This document shows positions 18,163 to 27,572 of a stretch of DNA of 64,000 nucleotides, one piece after another. The notes under the pieces were generated by a model. The model saw only the letters and a list, made by a program, of their open reading frames with translations, was not told the DNA's origin and made no database searches. Numbering within the stretch: the stretch's first letter is position 1; each line of letters starts with the position of its first letter. The translations under genes were made by a program, and so were the position numbers. Source of the stretch: CAVZGO01 sp963774935 (lineage in GTDB: Bacteria; Chloroflexota; Anaerolineae; Anaerolineales; UBA4823); NCBI GenBank assembly GCA_963774935.1, contig CAVZGO010000003.1, forward strand, positions 124,001 to 188,000. The letters run 5' to 3'.

Positions 18163-18930
18163 ATGACTTGCCTGGATCAGCTTCAAAATCCACACCTTGA
18201 GGGCGGTCCAATCCATTGGAAAGCCGGTCCGGTTGGAATCCTGTTATTCCATGGTTTTGGCGCGACCACAGCGGAGGTTCGCCCGCTTGGAACGTACCTC
18301 AACAACCATGGGTATTCCATTGCTGCGCCACTGCTTCCAGGGCATGGAACGTCCACTTCAGATATCAACACCCGCCGCTGGCAGGAATGGCTGGATGCTG
18401 GCGAATCGGCGTACCAATCCATTAATAATGACTGCGAGACCGTCTTTGTAGCGGGTGAATCGATGGGCGGGCTGGTCGCTATCAATTTAGCCGCAAAACA
18501 CAAACAAATCGCAGGGCTGATGCTGTTCGCCCCTGCCCTGCAAATTCGTTATGCCTGGGTGCGTTGGGTTGCGACAATCTTATCCCCGTTTGCCAGTACG
18601 ATCCGCAAACCGGCTTCAGCAGCAAGTCCAGGCGATGATCTATGGCAGGGCTACAAAGTGTATGCGCTAAAGGCGATGAAACAGCTCTTTTCTTTTCAGG
18701 CATATACGCGGCAGCAACTCCCTGCGGTTGGGCAGCCTGTTCTCATCATTTCGGGAAAAAATGACCGGTCGGTGCATCCCCAGGTACCGGATTATCTCGC
18801 CAAACATGTCACGTCAACACAGGTAGAACTTCACCGGATGGAACAGTCTGGTCACTGTGTGGTGCTGGATGCTGAAAAAGAAGCGGTGTTTGAAATCTGT
18901 CTTGACTTCATCCACCGCCAGATCACCTGA
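18163..18930 (+). CDS. Alpha/beta hydrolase, carboxylesterase (Est30-like)
   Basis: A 255-residue serine hydrolase. The oxyanion motif is LFHGFGAT, the nucleophile elbow GESMGG (about residue 100), the acid in SGKNDRSVHP, and the catalytic histidine in SGHCVVLD. The size and the SGH-x-x-x-x-D end match monoacylglycerol-lipase/carboxylesterase Est30 relatives. No signal peptide, so cytosolic. It is the last gene of the rightward cluster, 21 bases after glmS and converging with the DhaM gene 16 bases away. Confidence 0.82.
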   Translation: MTCLDQLQNPHLEGGPIHWKAGPVGILLFHGFGATTAEVRPLGTYLNNHGYSIAAPLLPGHGTSTSDINTRRWQEWLDAGESAYQSINNDCETVFVAGESMGGLVAINLAAKHKQIAGLMLFAPALQIRYAWVRWVATILSPFASTIRKPASAASPGDDLWQGYKVYALKAMKQLFSFQAYTRQQLPAVGQPVLIISGKNDRSVHPQVPDYLAKHVTSTQVELHRMEQSGHCVVLDAEKEAVFEICLDFIHRQIT

Positions 18931-18946
18931 AATCGGTTCCGATCTC

Positions 18947-21484
18947 TCAAATTTGAAGCTGGTCGATAAATTCCCGCGCAATGGCGCGTGCCTGCGCTGC
19001 TCCATCCGCCTGTAAAACTTTTTGAGCCAGGGAGATGGCAGCTTCCTGATCTAAATTCCGCAGGATGGCTTTTACGCGTGGTATTCCTGCCGGGTTCAGA
19101 CTTAACTCGTCCACACCCAATCCGACCAGCACAGGCACCGCGACCGGATCTCCGGCTAATTCACCGCAGATGCCCGTCCACTTCCCGAAGCGGTGGCTTG
19201 CCTCGACAATTTGATGGATTAAGCGCAGCACTGCCGGGTGAAGCGCGTCCGCCATACCAGCCAGAGCTGGGTTTCCCCTTTCGGCAGCCAGGGTATATTG
19301 GGTAAGATCATTCGTGCCAATGCTGAAGAAATCGATGTGCGGGGCGATTTTTTCGCTCATCAGCGCGGCTGAAGGGATCTCCACCATAATGCCAGTTTCT
19401 ATCGGCCAGCCGTGCCGGGTTCCTTCACCGGACAGCTCCGCATGCGCTACCTCCAGAGCTGATTTGGCTTGCAGAACTTCGTCTAAATTCGCCACCATTG
19501 GGAACATCACCCGGAAGCGGTAATCTGCAGTGGCGCGAAGGATGGCGCGCAATTGAGGCATAAATAATTCAGGTTTGCGCAGACATAACCGCAGTGCTCG
19601 CACCCCCAGGAAGGGATTTGCTTCAGGCTCAAGCGAGATGTAGGGAAGCTCTTTATCCCCCCCAACATCGAGGGTGCGTACGATCATCGGCCAATCATTC
19701 ATTTTGTTGTTCGTGATGGTTTCGCCGATTTGCCGCAGCATTTCATACTGGTCGGCCTCGTCCGGTGCGCTGGATCGCGTCAGGAATAAGAACTCTGTTC
19801 GCAGCAGACCAATCCCCTCAGCCCCATTTTCGACGGCTGCCTTTGCGTCCTGGAGACCGCCCACATTGGCAACCACTTCGACACGCTGTCCGGTGCGCAG
19901 CGCCGCCAGCGCATGGCTGGATTGCAGCAGCTTTTTCCTTTTTGACAGCCATTCCTGGCGGTAGGAGTCCAGCTCGGTCTGAATCGCCTGGTTCGGATCA
20001 ATCCAAAGCTGACCGGTGGTCGCATTGATCCCAATCAGCGTATCCGCTCGAACCCGGCTGAGCGCAGTGCTTGCACCTGAGAGAGCCGGAATACCGAGAG
20101 CACGTGCCAGGATGGCGCTGTGCGAGGTGGGACCACCGCCAGATGTGATAATCCCAAGCACCTTTTCCATATCGAGCTGCGATGTCTCGGTTGGCGTGAG
20201 CTCCTCCGCAAACAGGATCACCGGGTGTGGCAACTCAATTTTTCCGAGTGTAGTTTTTTCCGCAAGGGTATAAAGAACCTGGTTGCCTACGTCGCGCACA
20301 TCAATGGCGCGCTGTTTTTGATAGGGATCTTCCAGGCTGCGATAATTCTCTGCAATGGACTGGATGCTCTGATCCCAGGCTTTACCCGCATTCATGTGCG
20401 CTTCAAAGATATATTTTTTAGCCTGCGAGATTAATTCCGGATCCTGTAAAATCAGCTCGTGCGCGTCAAAAATAGCTGCCTCTTCACGACCGATCGTAGC
20501 GACGAGCTGCTTGCGCCTGGCCTCAATCGCCAGACCGGTCAGCTCAACTGCCCGGAGCAAGTGCTTCCACTCCTTGGCTGGGTCTTCAGCCAAATCCATG
20601 GATACTGGCGGCAAGGCTGGTTGGTAGCGGTAGAATGGGCCGACGGCATATCCTTCTGACACAGCAACCAGATTTATCGCCCCCTCAATAGGCTCGACAA
20701 TTAGATCGGTGACAGCTCTTACGGGCGCCACATCTCCAGGCATTTCGGTTGGTTCTCCGAAATTGGCCTGCACCAATTCACTGAGCCCTTTCAATGCCTG
20801 CTCTGCCTGAGCTCCACTTGCCGTAACAGTGATCTGGTGACCCTGGATCACACCCAGTGTGGCGAGTGCATTCAGACTCCTGGCTGAAACCGGGCCTTTT
20901 CCGGTCGTCAGGTTGCGTACTTGAACGGTCGCGTCAAAGCTGCCAGCCATTTTTACAAATTGGGCAGCCGGTCGGGCGTGTAAGCCATGCAGGTTCCGTA
21001 AAGTCAGGACAATCTCTTCTCCAATCACGGCTTCAACCGGAGGCGGGGGTACCGCAGCCCCACTCGGGACCACTGAGCCACGCAATTGCTCGATCTTCGG
21101 CTGCAGTGCTGCCTGGGCTTCCTGGCACACTGTATCAAGGTCACTACCCAAACCAGCTTGAACGCCGGCAGCAACCGCACCTTCGACTATTGGAGCAGGA
21201 CAAAAGCGGACATGGGCAGCAATCTCCGGCTCTAAAAAGTCTAAGGCAGTTTCTGCGCTCAAGATCGCACTGCCAAGATCCATCAGCACCAACACACCAT
21301 CATCGGAATACACTGATTGGATGGCTTCCATAATTTCAATCGCATCCGTTCCAAACTCGGATCTGTCATCACCAACACCAGCAGCGATGGCGATTGATAA
21401 ATCCTGGGAGGCGACTTGCCGGACCAATGATACCAGCGCTTCAGCCAGAGCACGACTATGCGATACAAATACCAGCCCAACCAT
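18947..21484 (-). CDS. dhaM: DhaM-type multiphosphoryl transfer protein: EIIA-Man, HPr and complete enzyme I
   Basis: An 845-residue protein of three fused PTS modules. Residues 1-130 are EIIA of the mannose/DHA type with active His9 (FVSHS). HPr follows, with His169 in GLHARPAAQF. The rest is enzyme I with phospho-His in GGPTSHSAIL (about 455), the PEP-site segment GTNDLTQYTLAAERGNP, and the catalytic cysteine in GICGELAGDP. E. coli DhaM carries only the N-terminal part of EI and depends on PtsI; this one has the complete PEP-using domain, so it can phosphorylate itself from PEP and feed DhaL-DhaK. It is the last gene of the leftward glp operon, 9 bases after the SdhD-like gene. Confidence 0.9.
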   Translation of the reverse strand: MVGLVFVSHSRALAEALVSLVRQVASQDLSIAIAAGVGDDRSEFGTDAIEIMEAIQSVYSDDGVLVLMDLGSAILSAETALDFLEPEIAAHVRFCPAPIVEGAVAAGVQAGLGSDLDTVCQEAQAALQPKIEQLRGSVVPSGAAVPPPPVEAVIGEEIVLTLRNLHGLHARPAAQFVKMAGSFDATVQVRNLTTGKGPVSARSLNALATLGVIQGHQITVTASGAQAEQALKGLSELVQANFGEPTEMPGDVAPVRAVTDLIVEPIEGAINLVAVSEGYAVGPFYRYQPALPPVSMDLAEDPAKEWKHLLRAVELTGLAIEARRKQLVATIGREEAAIFDAHELILQDPELISQAKKYIFEAHMNAGKAWDQSIQSIAENYRSLEDPYQKQRAIDVRDVGNQVLYTLAEKTTLGKIELPHPVILFAEELTPTETSQLDMEKVLGIITSGGGPTSHSAILARALGIPALSGASTALSRVRADTLIGINATTGQLWIDPNQAIQTELDSYRQEWLSKRKKLLQSSHALAALRTGQRVEVVANVGGLQDAKAAVENGAEGIGLLRTEFLFLTRSSAPDEADQYEMLRQIGETITNNKMNDWPMIVRTLDVGGDKELPYISLEPEANPFLGVRALRLCLRKPELFMPQLRAILRATADYRFRVMFPMVANLDEVLQAKSALEVAHAELSGEGTRHGWPIETGIMVEIPSAALMSEKIAPHIDFFSIGTNDLTQYTLAAERGNPALAGMADALHPAVLRLIHQIVEASHRFGKWTGICGELAGDPVAVPVLVGLGVDELSLNPAGIPRVKAILRNLDQEAAISLAQKVLQADGAAQARAIAREFIDQLQI

Positions 21485-21493
21485 ACGATTACC

Positions 21494-21889
21494 TCAACTA
21501 TGCCAATATATTACGACCCTAATTGAACTATTTTTAATTACCAGCCAGATGCCATAAATCACATACCCACTACCAATTATGATGAAGAGCCAGTCAAGTA
21601 CCTTAAGTGTAGATTTTGAGGGATTCAAATCAAGGATGATACTGCGCGTTCCGATGAGAGAATGCGATACTACAAAAACCAGAAATAATATTTCCATGAA
21701 CGGTACGATCCATTTACTGTAATACTCCACAACTTCCTGTTGTGTCAGGAGACCATTCGCACTACCAAGCATGTGATTAACAGTGAGATGAATACCCAGG
21801 ATAATGATAATCAAGAATCCTGTGAGTAATTTAATCATCCACAAGCCAGCGCTCTCGCCGGGTTTCGGTCCAGATTTTGATGTCAGCAT
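21494..21889 (-). CDS. SdhD-like membrane anchor subunit
   Basis: A 131-residue protein with three predicted membrane helices: about 18-40 (MIKLLTGFLIIIILGIHLTV), 62-85 and 100-118. The segment VFVVSHSLIGTRSIILDL matches the heme/quinone helix of SdhD/FrdD, and histidines in ILGIHLTVNH and VSHS could be ligands. It lies 16 bases after the SdhC-like gene in the glycerol-3-phosphate operon. Together the two small subunits would hold the iron-sulfur protein on the membrane and reduce quinone. Confidence 0.72.
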   Translation of the reverse strand: MLTSKSGPKPGESAGLWMIKLLTGFLIIIILGIHLTVNHMLGSANGLLTQQEVVEYYSKWIVPFMEILFLVFVVSHSLIGTRSIILDLNPSKSTLKVLDWLFIIIGSGYVIYGIWLVIKNSSIRVVIYWHS

Positions 21890-21905
21890 AGTTCGTACCC
21901 TCCCA

Positions 21906-22292
21906 TCATGCGAAGAACATTACATAGGCAAAAATGACCGCACCGACAAAAGTCAGAGCGATTATTACAATGAAAAACCATTTTTGGATTGATAATCCAA
22001 TCCCAAAGCTAGTTAAGCCAACTCGCAATCCATTCAAGCCATGGTAGATACCTGCTATTACCACCAGCAGCTCCATTCCGATGAAAAGTGGATTATGAAT
22101 CAGCTCCAGAAAGCTTTCATATGCTTCAGGACCCATCGCCAATTGACTAAGGACGATTAGATGCAGATATAGGTAGACTGTCAATCCAATGGCGGTAATG
22201 CGGTTCAAAATAAATGCCCAGGTTCCCATATCTCGATGGCGTGGATCGAACCATTTCCACCAATTTTTCACTGCAGGTTTGTTCGTTGTCAT
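21906..22292 (-). CDS. SdhC-like cytochrome b subunit
   Basis: A 128-residue membrane protein with three helices. NRITAIGLTVYLYLHL resembles the SdhC signature (RxTG followed by a heme-ligand histidine), and GIYHGLNGLRVGLTSFG resembles the later helix of the family. It is encoded 12 bases after the SdhB-like gene. In this operon the flavoprotein partner is GlpA-like and no SdhA is present. Confidence 0.78.
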   Translation of the reverse strand: MTTNKPAVKNWWKWFDPRHRDMGTWAFILNRITAIGLTVYLYLHLIVLSQLAMGPEAYESFLELIHNPLFIGMELLVVIAGIYHGLNGLRVGLTSFGIGLSIQKWFFIVIIALTFVGAVIFAYVMFFA

Positions 22293-22304
22293 CGTATAAT
22301 CTCC

Positions 22305-23033
22305 TTAGTTCCTGCGGAACATGTTTTTGATTTGCATTACCATGACCTGCTTCCGAAGAGCCATAATTCTAGCTGCAGGATCAACATTAGAAGGGCATAC
22401 TGCACTACACTCAAAAGCACTATGACATCGCCAAACCCCATTCTCGCTATTTACGATTTGCAAGATATCGTTATCGTGATCTAATCCACGCTGGTGTGCA
22501 CCCGCCAATGCTGCTGGTCCAAGATAAGCACTGGTCGTGGTCGCGACAGGGCAAGCGCTGACACACAGGCCGCATTCGATGCAATCAGACAATCGAATAA
22601 AATCTCGCTCAGCCTCCTGCGCTTCCTTCGAAAGTTTCGGGTTTGCAGGTTCATCCGCGCAAGAGATGACAGATTTCTGCCCGGTAGCTTCGTTGTTTAC
22701 ATACAAACGCCCCATGTCTACTGCAAGGTCGCTGATGATTGGAAAATTGCGCAGTGGGTCTACGCGTACAGTACCACCATCTTTTGTGACCGATCGAATA
22801 AGAGTAATACAAGTCAATTTCTCAACACCATTGACACGCATCCCGCAGGCTCCACAAGTCGAGTGGTGACATGCATGAGCAAAACATAAACTCCGGTCAA
22901 AAAACGCCCAAATCCGCTCAATCGCGTCAAGTACATATTCTTCTGGATTGACTTTAAGGGTAAACTCATCATAATGCGAATTTGATTGTCCTTTTTGCCG
23001 GTAGACCATGAATTTTACAGTCCAGGTTGTCAT
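22305..23033 (-). CDS. SdhB/FrdB-like iron-sulfur subunit
   Basis: A 242-residue protein. The N-terminal plant-ferredoxin domain has CHHSTCGACGMRVNG and a later cysteine (KLTCITL); the C-terminal domain has the [4Fe-4S] motif CIECGLCVSACP and the second cluster set CHSAFECSAVCP. The pattern is that of succinate dehydrogenase/fumarate reductase, not of GlpC. It lies 13 bases downstream of the GlpA-like gene, so its natural electron donor should be that flavoprotein. Confidence 0.88.
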   Translation of the reverse strand: MTTWTVKFMVYRQKGQSNSHYDEFTLKVNPEEYVLDAIERIWAFFDRSLCFAHACHHSTCGACGMRVNGVEKLTCITLIRSVTKDGGTVRVDPLRNFPIISDLAVDMGRLYVNNEATGQKSVISCADEPANPKLSKEAQEAERDFIRLSDCIECGLCVSACPVATTTSAYLGPAALAGAHQRGLDHDNDILQIVNSENGVWRCHSAFECSAVCPSNVDPAARIMALRKQVMVMQIKNMFRRN

Positions 23034-23046
23034 TTGGTCTCCTTAA

Positions 23047-24216
23047 TTAATTTGGCAATGCATAAAATTGACGATAAGAGATCAATGGCATCTCTTTTGT
23101 TTGACATTCTGCATTGATGCCCAGCTTCTGGCAAACTACATCGGTGGTTTTTTCAGCCATGGCTCGTAATGTAGTTGCTTTGCCACCAGTGATCGTAACA
23201 AAACCACCAATACTGTGGGTTTCCTGATGATCATAACATTTGAAGGTACGCGCTACACTCCTGCCTGTAGACCCAGACCCTATCAATGGTCGGGTGGCCA
23301 TATAAGCGCCTCTCATCTTGGTTTGATTTATTCCAGGAATTAACTCAACCGCTCTATCGTACATGAGCTGCACTTGATCTTCTTCAACCGGAATATAGTC
23401 AAGATCATGGACTTCGAATGAAGTCGTGCCAACTACTAACATCCTGCGTTGAGGAACGATTATGTCACCATCACTAGGAGGACACAGGCGGTTGATTACT
23501 CGCTGCGTCAACCGTTGGTCATATGCAACCATAATCCCAGGCGTTGGTCTTATAGGTACATCAGCACCTGCCAGGCTGGCCATCTCACCTGCCCAAGCGC
23601 CTGTGGCATTGACTACGATGTCTGCTCTAATTTCTTCTTCAACGTTCTCCGATCGGTCAACGACCTTCACCCCAACGACTGTGCCTAGACCATCAATCAC
23701 CATGTTGGTCACTTCTGTATATAATCTGAATTTGGCACCATTCGATTTTGCTGTTGCAGCGAATCCCAAAGCCAGTCGCAGCGGATCAAAAGTTCCATCA
23801 GGTACCCAATAAGCCATGAGCAAATTTGGATTTAAAGCCGGCTCAATTTTCAATGTTTCTTTGGATGTCATTTGCTCAATAGGAATATGACATGCATCAC
23901 ACCCTTTAGCAAATACATCAGCGTATGCCTGATCTCGATCATTCAAAGCAACAAACAAGCCACCATTTGGTTCAATCGCATAGGGGATAATTTTCCTAAG
24001 GATCATATTTTCATCTATACATTCAATGGCCGCTTCTTGATCAGAAACTGCATACCGGCCACCACAATGCAATAATCCATGGGTTCTGCCAGAGGTACCA
24101 TTCGCAATCGGACCGCGTTCTACAACTGTAACATCGAAACCACGAAGAGCTAGATCATGTGCGGTTGCTACTCCTGTAAACCCCGCACCTATGATAATTG
24201 CATGAGGTTTTGTCAT
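23047..24216 (-). CDS. glpA: FAD-dependent glycerol-3-phosphate dehydrogenase, GlpA-like
   Basis: A 389-residue flavoprotein of the DAO fold. The FAD motif is IIIGAGFTGVATAHDLALRG, followed by VVERG, GTSGRTHGLLHCGGRYA, GATGAW-type VVNATGAWAGE, and the C-terminal GGFVTITGGKATTLRAMAEKTTDVV. These landmarks are those of anaerobic GlpA. It lacks the C-terminal [2Fe-2S]-binding domain of E. coli GlpA (total about 540 residues there). It oxidises sn-glycerol-3-phosphate to dihydroxyacetone phosphate. It lies 3 bases after the methyltransferase and directly before the SdhBCD-like genes. Confidence 0.87.
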   Translation of the reverse strand: MTKPHAIIIGAGFTGVATAHDLALRGFDVTVVERGPIANGTSGRTHGLLHCGGRYAVSDQEAAIECIDENMILRKIIPYAIEPNGGLFVALNDRDQAYADVFAKGCDACHIPIEQMTSKETLKIEPALNPNLLMAYWVPDGTFDPLRLALGFAATAKSNGAKFRLYTEVTNMVIDGLGTVVGVKVVDRSENVEEEIRADIVVNATGAWAGEMASLAGADVPIRPTPGIMVAYDQRLTQRVINRLCPPSDGDIIVPQRRMLVVGTTSFEVHDLDYIPVEEDQVQLMYDRAVELIPGINQTKMRGAYMATRPLIGSGSTGRSVARTFKCYDHQETHSIGGFVTITGGKATTLRAMAEKTTDVVCQKLGINAECQTKEMPLISYRQFYALPN

Positions 24217-24219
24217 AAT

Positions 24220-24885
24220 TTAATACTCCATTTTCATATCTTTCCTTATATTTTTTGGGTCTTCGGGCTTGCACTCTGGACAATCGATCACTTCAATTAC
24301 ATAATTCATAGCATTTTCATCAATTGCCTGTACTGGTCCAGGCTTGAAACCTACGTGTCCACACCAACACGCGAACCAGCCAACAGGTACATCGCAATAC
24401 TCCATCCTAGGTGCAAAAAGATCTATTTTTTCAATACCCATCCTCCATCTAGCATTCGTCACCAGCCATCGACAGCCTATTTTTTGCAATTTTTCCATAT
24501 ATTCCCGTGTATTTTGGCAATGACGAATCAACATAACCCCCAGACTAGTGTCCGGAGGAAAATCAAAATTCCGCGCATCAGCGCAAGTTACAGAAAGATT
24601 TTTCGGTAAAGGTGAATTCGTTGCCTGAGTGGATGACAATATTTCAGACGAAATTTCAATTGCCACAACTTTTCGGGCAATTCTCGCGATCTGCCTGGAG
24701 AGACGCAAATCTCCAGCACCGATTTCTAGCACAACATCATCAGGCTGGATGAAAGATAATACGGAGTTATATGTGGAATCGTCGTACGTTGCCCAGATCC
24801 ACTGCCATTCGTTCTCTTGAAATACAGGATTATTGTTGGTAAGAGGCATATTGTTGGATAATCTGGTTATTGTGCCTTCTTCCAA
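24220..24885 (-). CDS. SAM-dependent methyltransferase with a C-terminal cysteine-rich tail
   Basis: A 221-residue class I methyltransferase: motif I VVLEIGAGDLRLSRQIA, motif II VVAIEIS, and CADARNFDFPPD. After the fold come a WFACWCGHVGF segment and a C-terminal IDCPECKPED, which could bind a metal. The substrate is unknown. The start may be TTG 24885 or the internal ATG at 24849. It is the first gene of the leftward operon with glpA, the SdhBCD-like subunits and dhaM, 3 bases before glpA, so a role in glycerol-phosphate metabolism or membrane-lipid chemistry is possible but unproven. Confidence 0.7.
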   Translation of the reverse strand: MEEGTITRLSNNMPLTNNNPVFQENEWQWIWATYDDSTYNSVLSFIQPDDVVLEIGAGDLRLSRQIARIARKVVAIEISSEILSSTQATNSPLPKNLSVTCADARNFDFPPDTSLGVMLIRHCQNTREYMEKLQKIGCRWLVTNARWRMGIEKIDLFAPRMEYCDVPVGWFACWCGHVGFKPGPVQAIDENAMNYVIEVIDCPECKPEDPKNIRKDMKMEY

Positions 24886-25314
24886 GATGGGTTCAATAAT
24901 TTTGACTAAAAATTACTTCTTGCTTCGTATAAACTTATTTTGAAATATAATTTCTAAAAATGACGATTCTCGATGGAACTACCAATAACAACTCAACTGC
25001 CATTACCAAATAGGAGACCTTCGGATAATATTCCATTCCAGGCAATTTCGGTAGTACGAAGATTACTCACAATCGCCAATATTTTGAAACCAAGCGCATG
25101 GAAAGGCAGAGCTTATTCTATTCTACCATCACTTGATCAGGTTCATTTTGTTTTCTTTCAAATTTCTAGCCAGCCAAAAATACGTTCTTTTTCTAATTTT
25201 CATAGAATAACGGGCGACCACCCAACAAATGTCAGATGCATCGCCCGTCATTTCTAAAAACATCTACCAGATCTTATAAGTGAGAGGCAATCTCCCACTT
25301 ATGTTTTGATATGC
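24886..25314. other. Intergenic region between methyltransferase and glpK
   Basis: About 430 bases of AT-rich sequence. It holds the promoter region for the leftward glpA operon (no box strong enough to call) and the end of the glpK operon. Two hairpins are visible: an imperfect one at 25276-25302 (ATAAGTG/CACTTAT arms), and 8-bp arms ACGGGCGA (25210-25217) / TCGCCCGT (25241-25248). Neither is followed by a clear U tract on the minus strand. A + strand ORF of 94 codons at 24973 has no ribosome binding site and no recognisable similarity. Confidence 0.5.
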
Positions 25315-26817
25315 CTAATGCTCGATCCAATCGAAGGTGCGGGTGACAGCCTTGAGCCAGCCCTTGTAGAGCTCGGCGCGAACCTTCGGATCCATCTTCG
25401 GATCCCATTCGGCATCCTTGCCCCAGTTGGCGCGCAGGTCATCGACATTCTTCCAGAAACCAACCGCCAGGCCGGCTGCATAGGCAGCGCCCAATGCGGT
25501 GGTCTCAGCGACTTTCGGCCGGATTACGGGTACGCCCAGGATATCAGCCTGGAACTGCATCAAGGTCTCGTTGTACACCATACCGCCATCAACCTTGAGG
25601 GCAGTCAGCTTGACGCCCGAGTCCTTCTCCATCGCATCGAGCACTTCGCGAGTCTGGAAAGCGGTTGCTTCCAGGGCTGCGCGGGCAAAGTGGCCGCGGT
25701 TTACGTAGCGGGTCATGCCAACGATAGCGCCGCGAGCATCACTCTTCCAGTATGGAGCAAACAGACCAGAGAAAGCCGGCACGAAGTAAATACCACCGTT
25801 ATCTTCGACCGTATTGGCCAGCGTCTTCGACATCGGTTGATTTTTCAATCATCTTCAGGTTGTCACGCAGCCACTGCACCAGTGCACCGGTGATAGCGAT
25901 CGAGCCTTCCAGGCAGTAAACGGCTGGATTCTTACCAATCTTATATCCAAGCGTGGTCAGCAGACCGTTTTTGGACTGGACGGGCTTGGTGCCGGTGTTC
26001 AGCAGCATGAAGCAGCCGGTGCCATAGGTGTTCTTGGCATTGCCCGGATCATATGCCGCCTGTCCGAACAGCGCAGCCTGCTGGTCTCCCAGGTCTCCGG
26101 CAACCGGAATACCTGCCAGTGCACCAACTGCCGTGCCGTATACCTCTGATGAAGCCTTAACCGTCGGGGAGCATCGCTCGGGGGACGCCCATATCTTTCA
26201 GAATGTCCGCATCCCAGTCCAGCGTTTCCAGGTTCATCAACATCGTGCGGGAGGCATTGGATACATCGGTTACATGAACGCCGCCTTTTGGACCACCGGT
26301 CAGGTTCCAGATAACCCAGGTGTCGATGTTCCCAAAAAGAACCTCGCCCTTCTCTGCTTTGGCGCGCACACCTTCAACATTATCCAGGATCCATTTGATC
26401 TTTGGACCGGAGAAATAAGTTGCCAGGGGCAGAGCCAGCTTTCGCTCGATAGCGATCCTGACCACCATTTTTCGCAAGCTCGTTGCAGATTTTGTCGGTG
26501 CGGGTGTCCTGCCAGACGATCGCGTTGTATACGGGCTTGCCAGTTGCCTTCTCCCAGACGACAGTGGTCTCGCGCTGGTTGGTCACACCCACCGCGGCGA
26601 TATCCTTCGGGTCGATATTATGCTTGGCGAGCGCACCCTTGATTACATCCTCGGTGCGTGCCCAAATTTCCATCGGATCATGCTCAACCCACCCCGGCTT
26701 GGGGTAGATTTGCTCATGCTCTTTTTGATCGAGACCAACAACCTTACCCTCGTGATCAAAAATCATGAAACGGGTGCTGGTAGTTCCTTGATCTACTGCT
26801 GCTGCATATTTAGCCAT
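25315..26817 (-). pseudogene. glpK: Glycerol kinase, broken by three single-base insertions
   Basis: Starting at ATG 26817 the frames join into a normal glycerol kinase of about 499 residues. The N-terminus is AAAVDQGTTSTRFMIFD, then GVTNQRETTVVW, YNAIVWQDTRT, later TYGTGCFMLLNTG, YCLEGSIAITGALVQWLRD, and at the end TLANTVEDNGGIYFVPAF and KVDGGMVYN. Frames change near 26433, 26167 and 25825; each is repaired by removing one base. It phosphorylates glycerol to glycerol-3-phosphate, the substrate of GlpA next door. Conservation on both sides of each break argues for sequencing indels. It is co-transcribed with dhaL and dhaK. Confidence 0.85.
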
Positions 26818-26866
26818 TTTTTTCCTCCGAACTATGAATATGGGTGGGTTGAAATTGTTGCATGGG

Positions 26867-27514
26867 CTAGGAATCTGCCCATGTTTCTGCTGCTGTTTTC
26901 AATACTAAATAGGAAGATGTAGCGCCGGGGTCTTGATGTCCAGCGCTGCGTTCTCCCAGGTAGCTGGCTCGACCTTTCCGGGCGACAAGTGGAATGGTCC
27001 CCAACATGCCTTCTTTGGCTGCCTGAGCGCTTAGCTGCAGCGCTTCTGGGAGAGGTTTATCGTCTTGAACCGATTGCTTGAGTGAATCCAATGCCGGCGT
27101 CAAGGCATCCACCATGGTTTTGTCCTTAAGCTCAGCCTTGCCCCGCATGATTACACCCGCCAAACCCGCCTCAACAGCGATGCACCAATCCTCCAGGTTG
27201 AGCTCCATCTTCCCGGCTGACTTGAGTCCCATTTGCAAAAACAAAGTGCCATAAAGCGGTCCACCTGCACCACCAACAGTGGAAATCAGGGTCATGCCAA
27301 CGGTTTTAAATACAGTACCGATGTCCTTGTCAGCATACTCGGGCATCTTTTCTATGACTTTTCGGAAGCCGCGATCCATATTGGCGCCATGATCTGCATC
27401 ACCAATCGCTGCATCTAATTGAGTCAGGTACTCCTTATTTTCTGCCAGCACAGCGGCACAGGCTTTAATCCAATCAAGAGCTTGGTCACGGGTGACGGAC
27501 ATCGATGTCTCCAT
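26867..27514 (-). CDS. dhaL: Dihydroxyacetone kinase ADP-binding subunit DhaL
   Basis: A 215-residue protein. Conserved DhaL features are the metal-binding aspartates in LDAAIGDADHGANMDRGF, then GMTLISTVGGAGGPLYGT and the end segment GRASYLGERSAGHQDPGATSS. In PTS-dependent DHA kinases DhaL carries a permanently bound ADP that is rephosphorylated by DhaM. The gene follows dhaK by 58 bases. From E. coli work, DhaL-ADP also co-activates DhaR, whose homologue lies upstream here. Confidence 0.93.
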   Translation of the reverse strand: METSMSVTRDQALDWIKACAAVLAENKEYLTQLDAAIGDADHGANMDRGFRKVIEKMPEYADKDIGTVFKTVGMTLISTVGGAGGPLYGTLFLQMGLKSAGKMELNLEDWCIAVEAGLAGVIMRGKAELKDKTMVDALTPALDSLKQSVQDDKPLPEALQLSAQAAKEGMLGTIPLVARKGRASYLGERSAGHQDPGATSSYLVLKTAAETWADS

Positions 27515-27572
27515 TGGCGAGACTGCAGGGCTGGCGTTTTGAGCTCCACCAGCCCCGCTCTGCCATGTTAGG

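Noticed and set aside
24973..25257. 94-codon + strand ORF in the gap before glpK
   Set aside because: No ribosome binding site, irregular composition and no recognisable motif; it overlaps the hairpin region.
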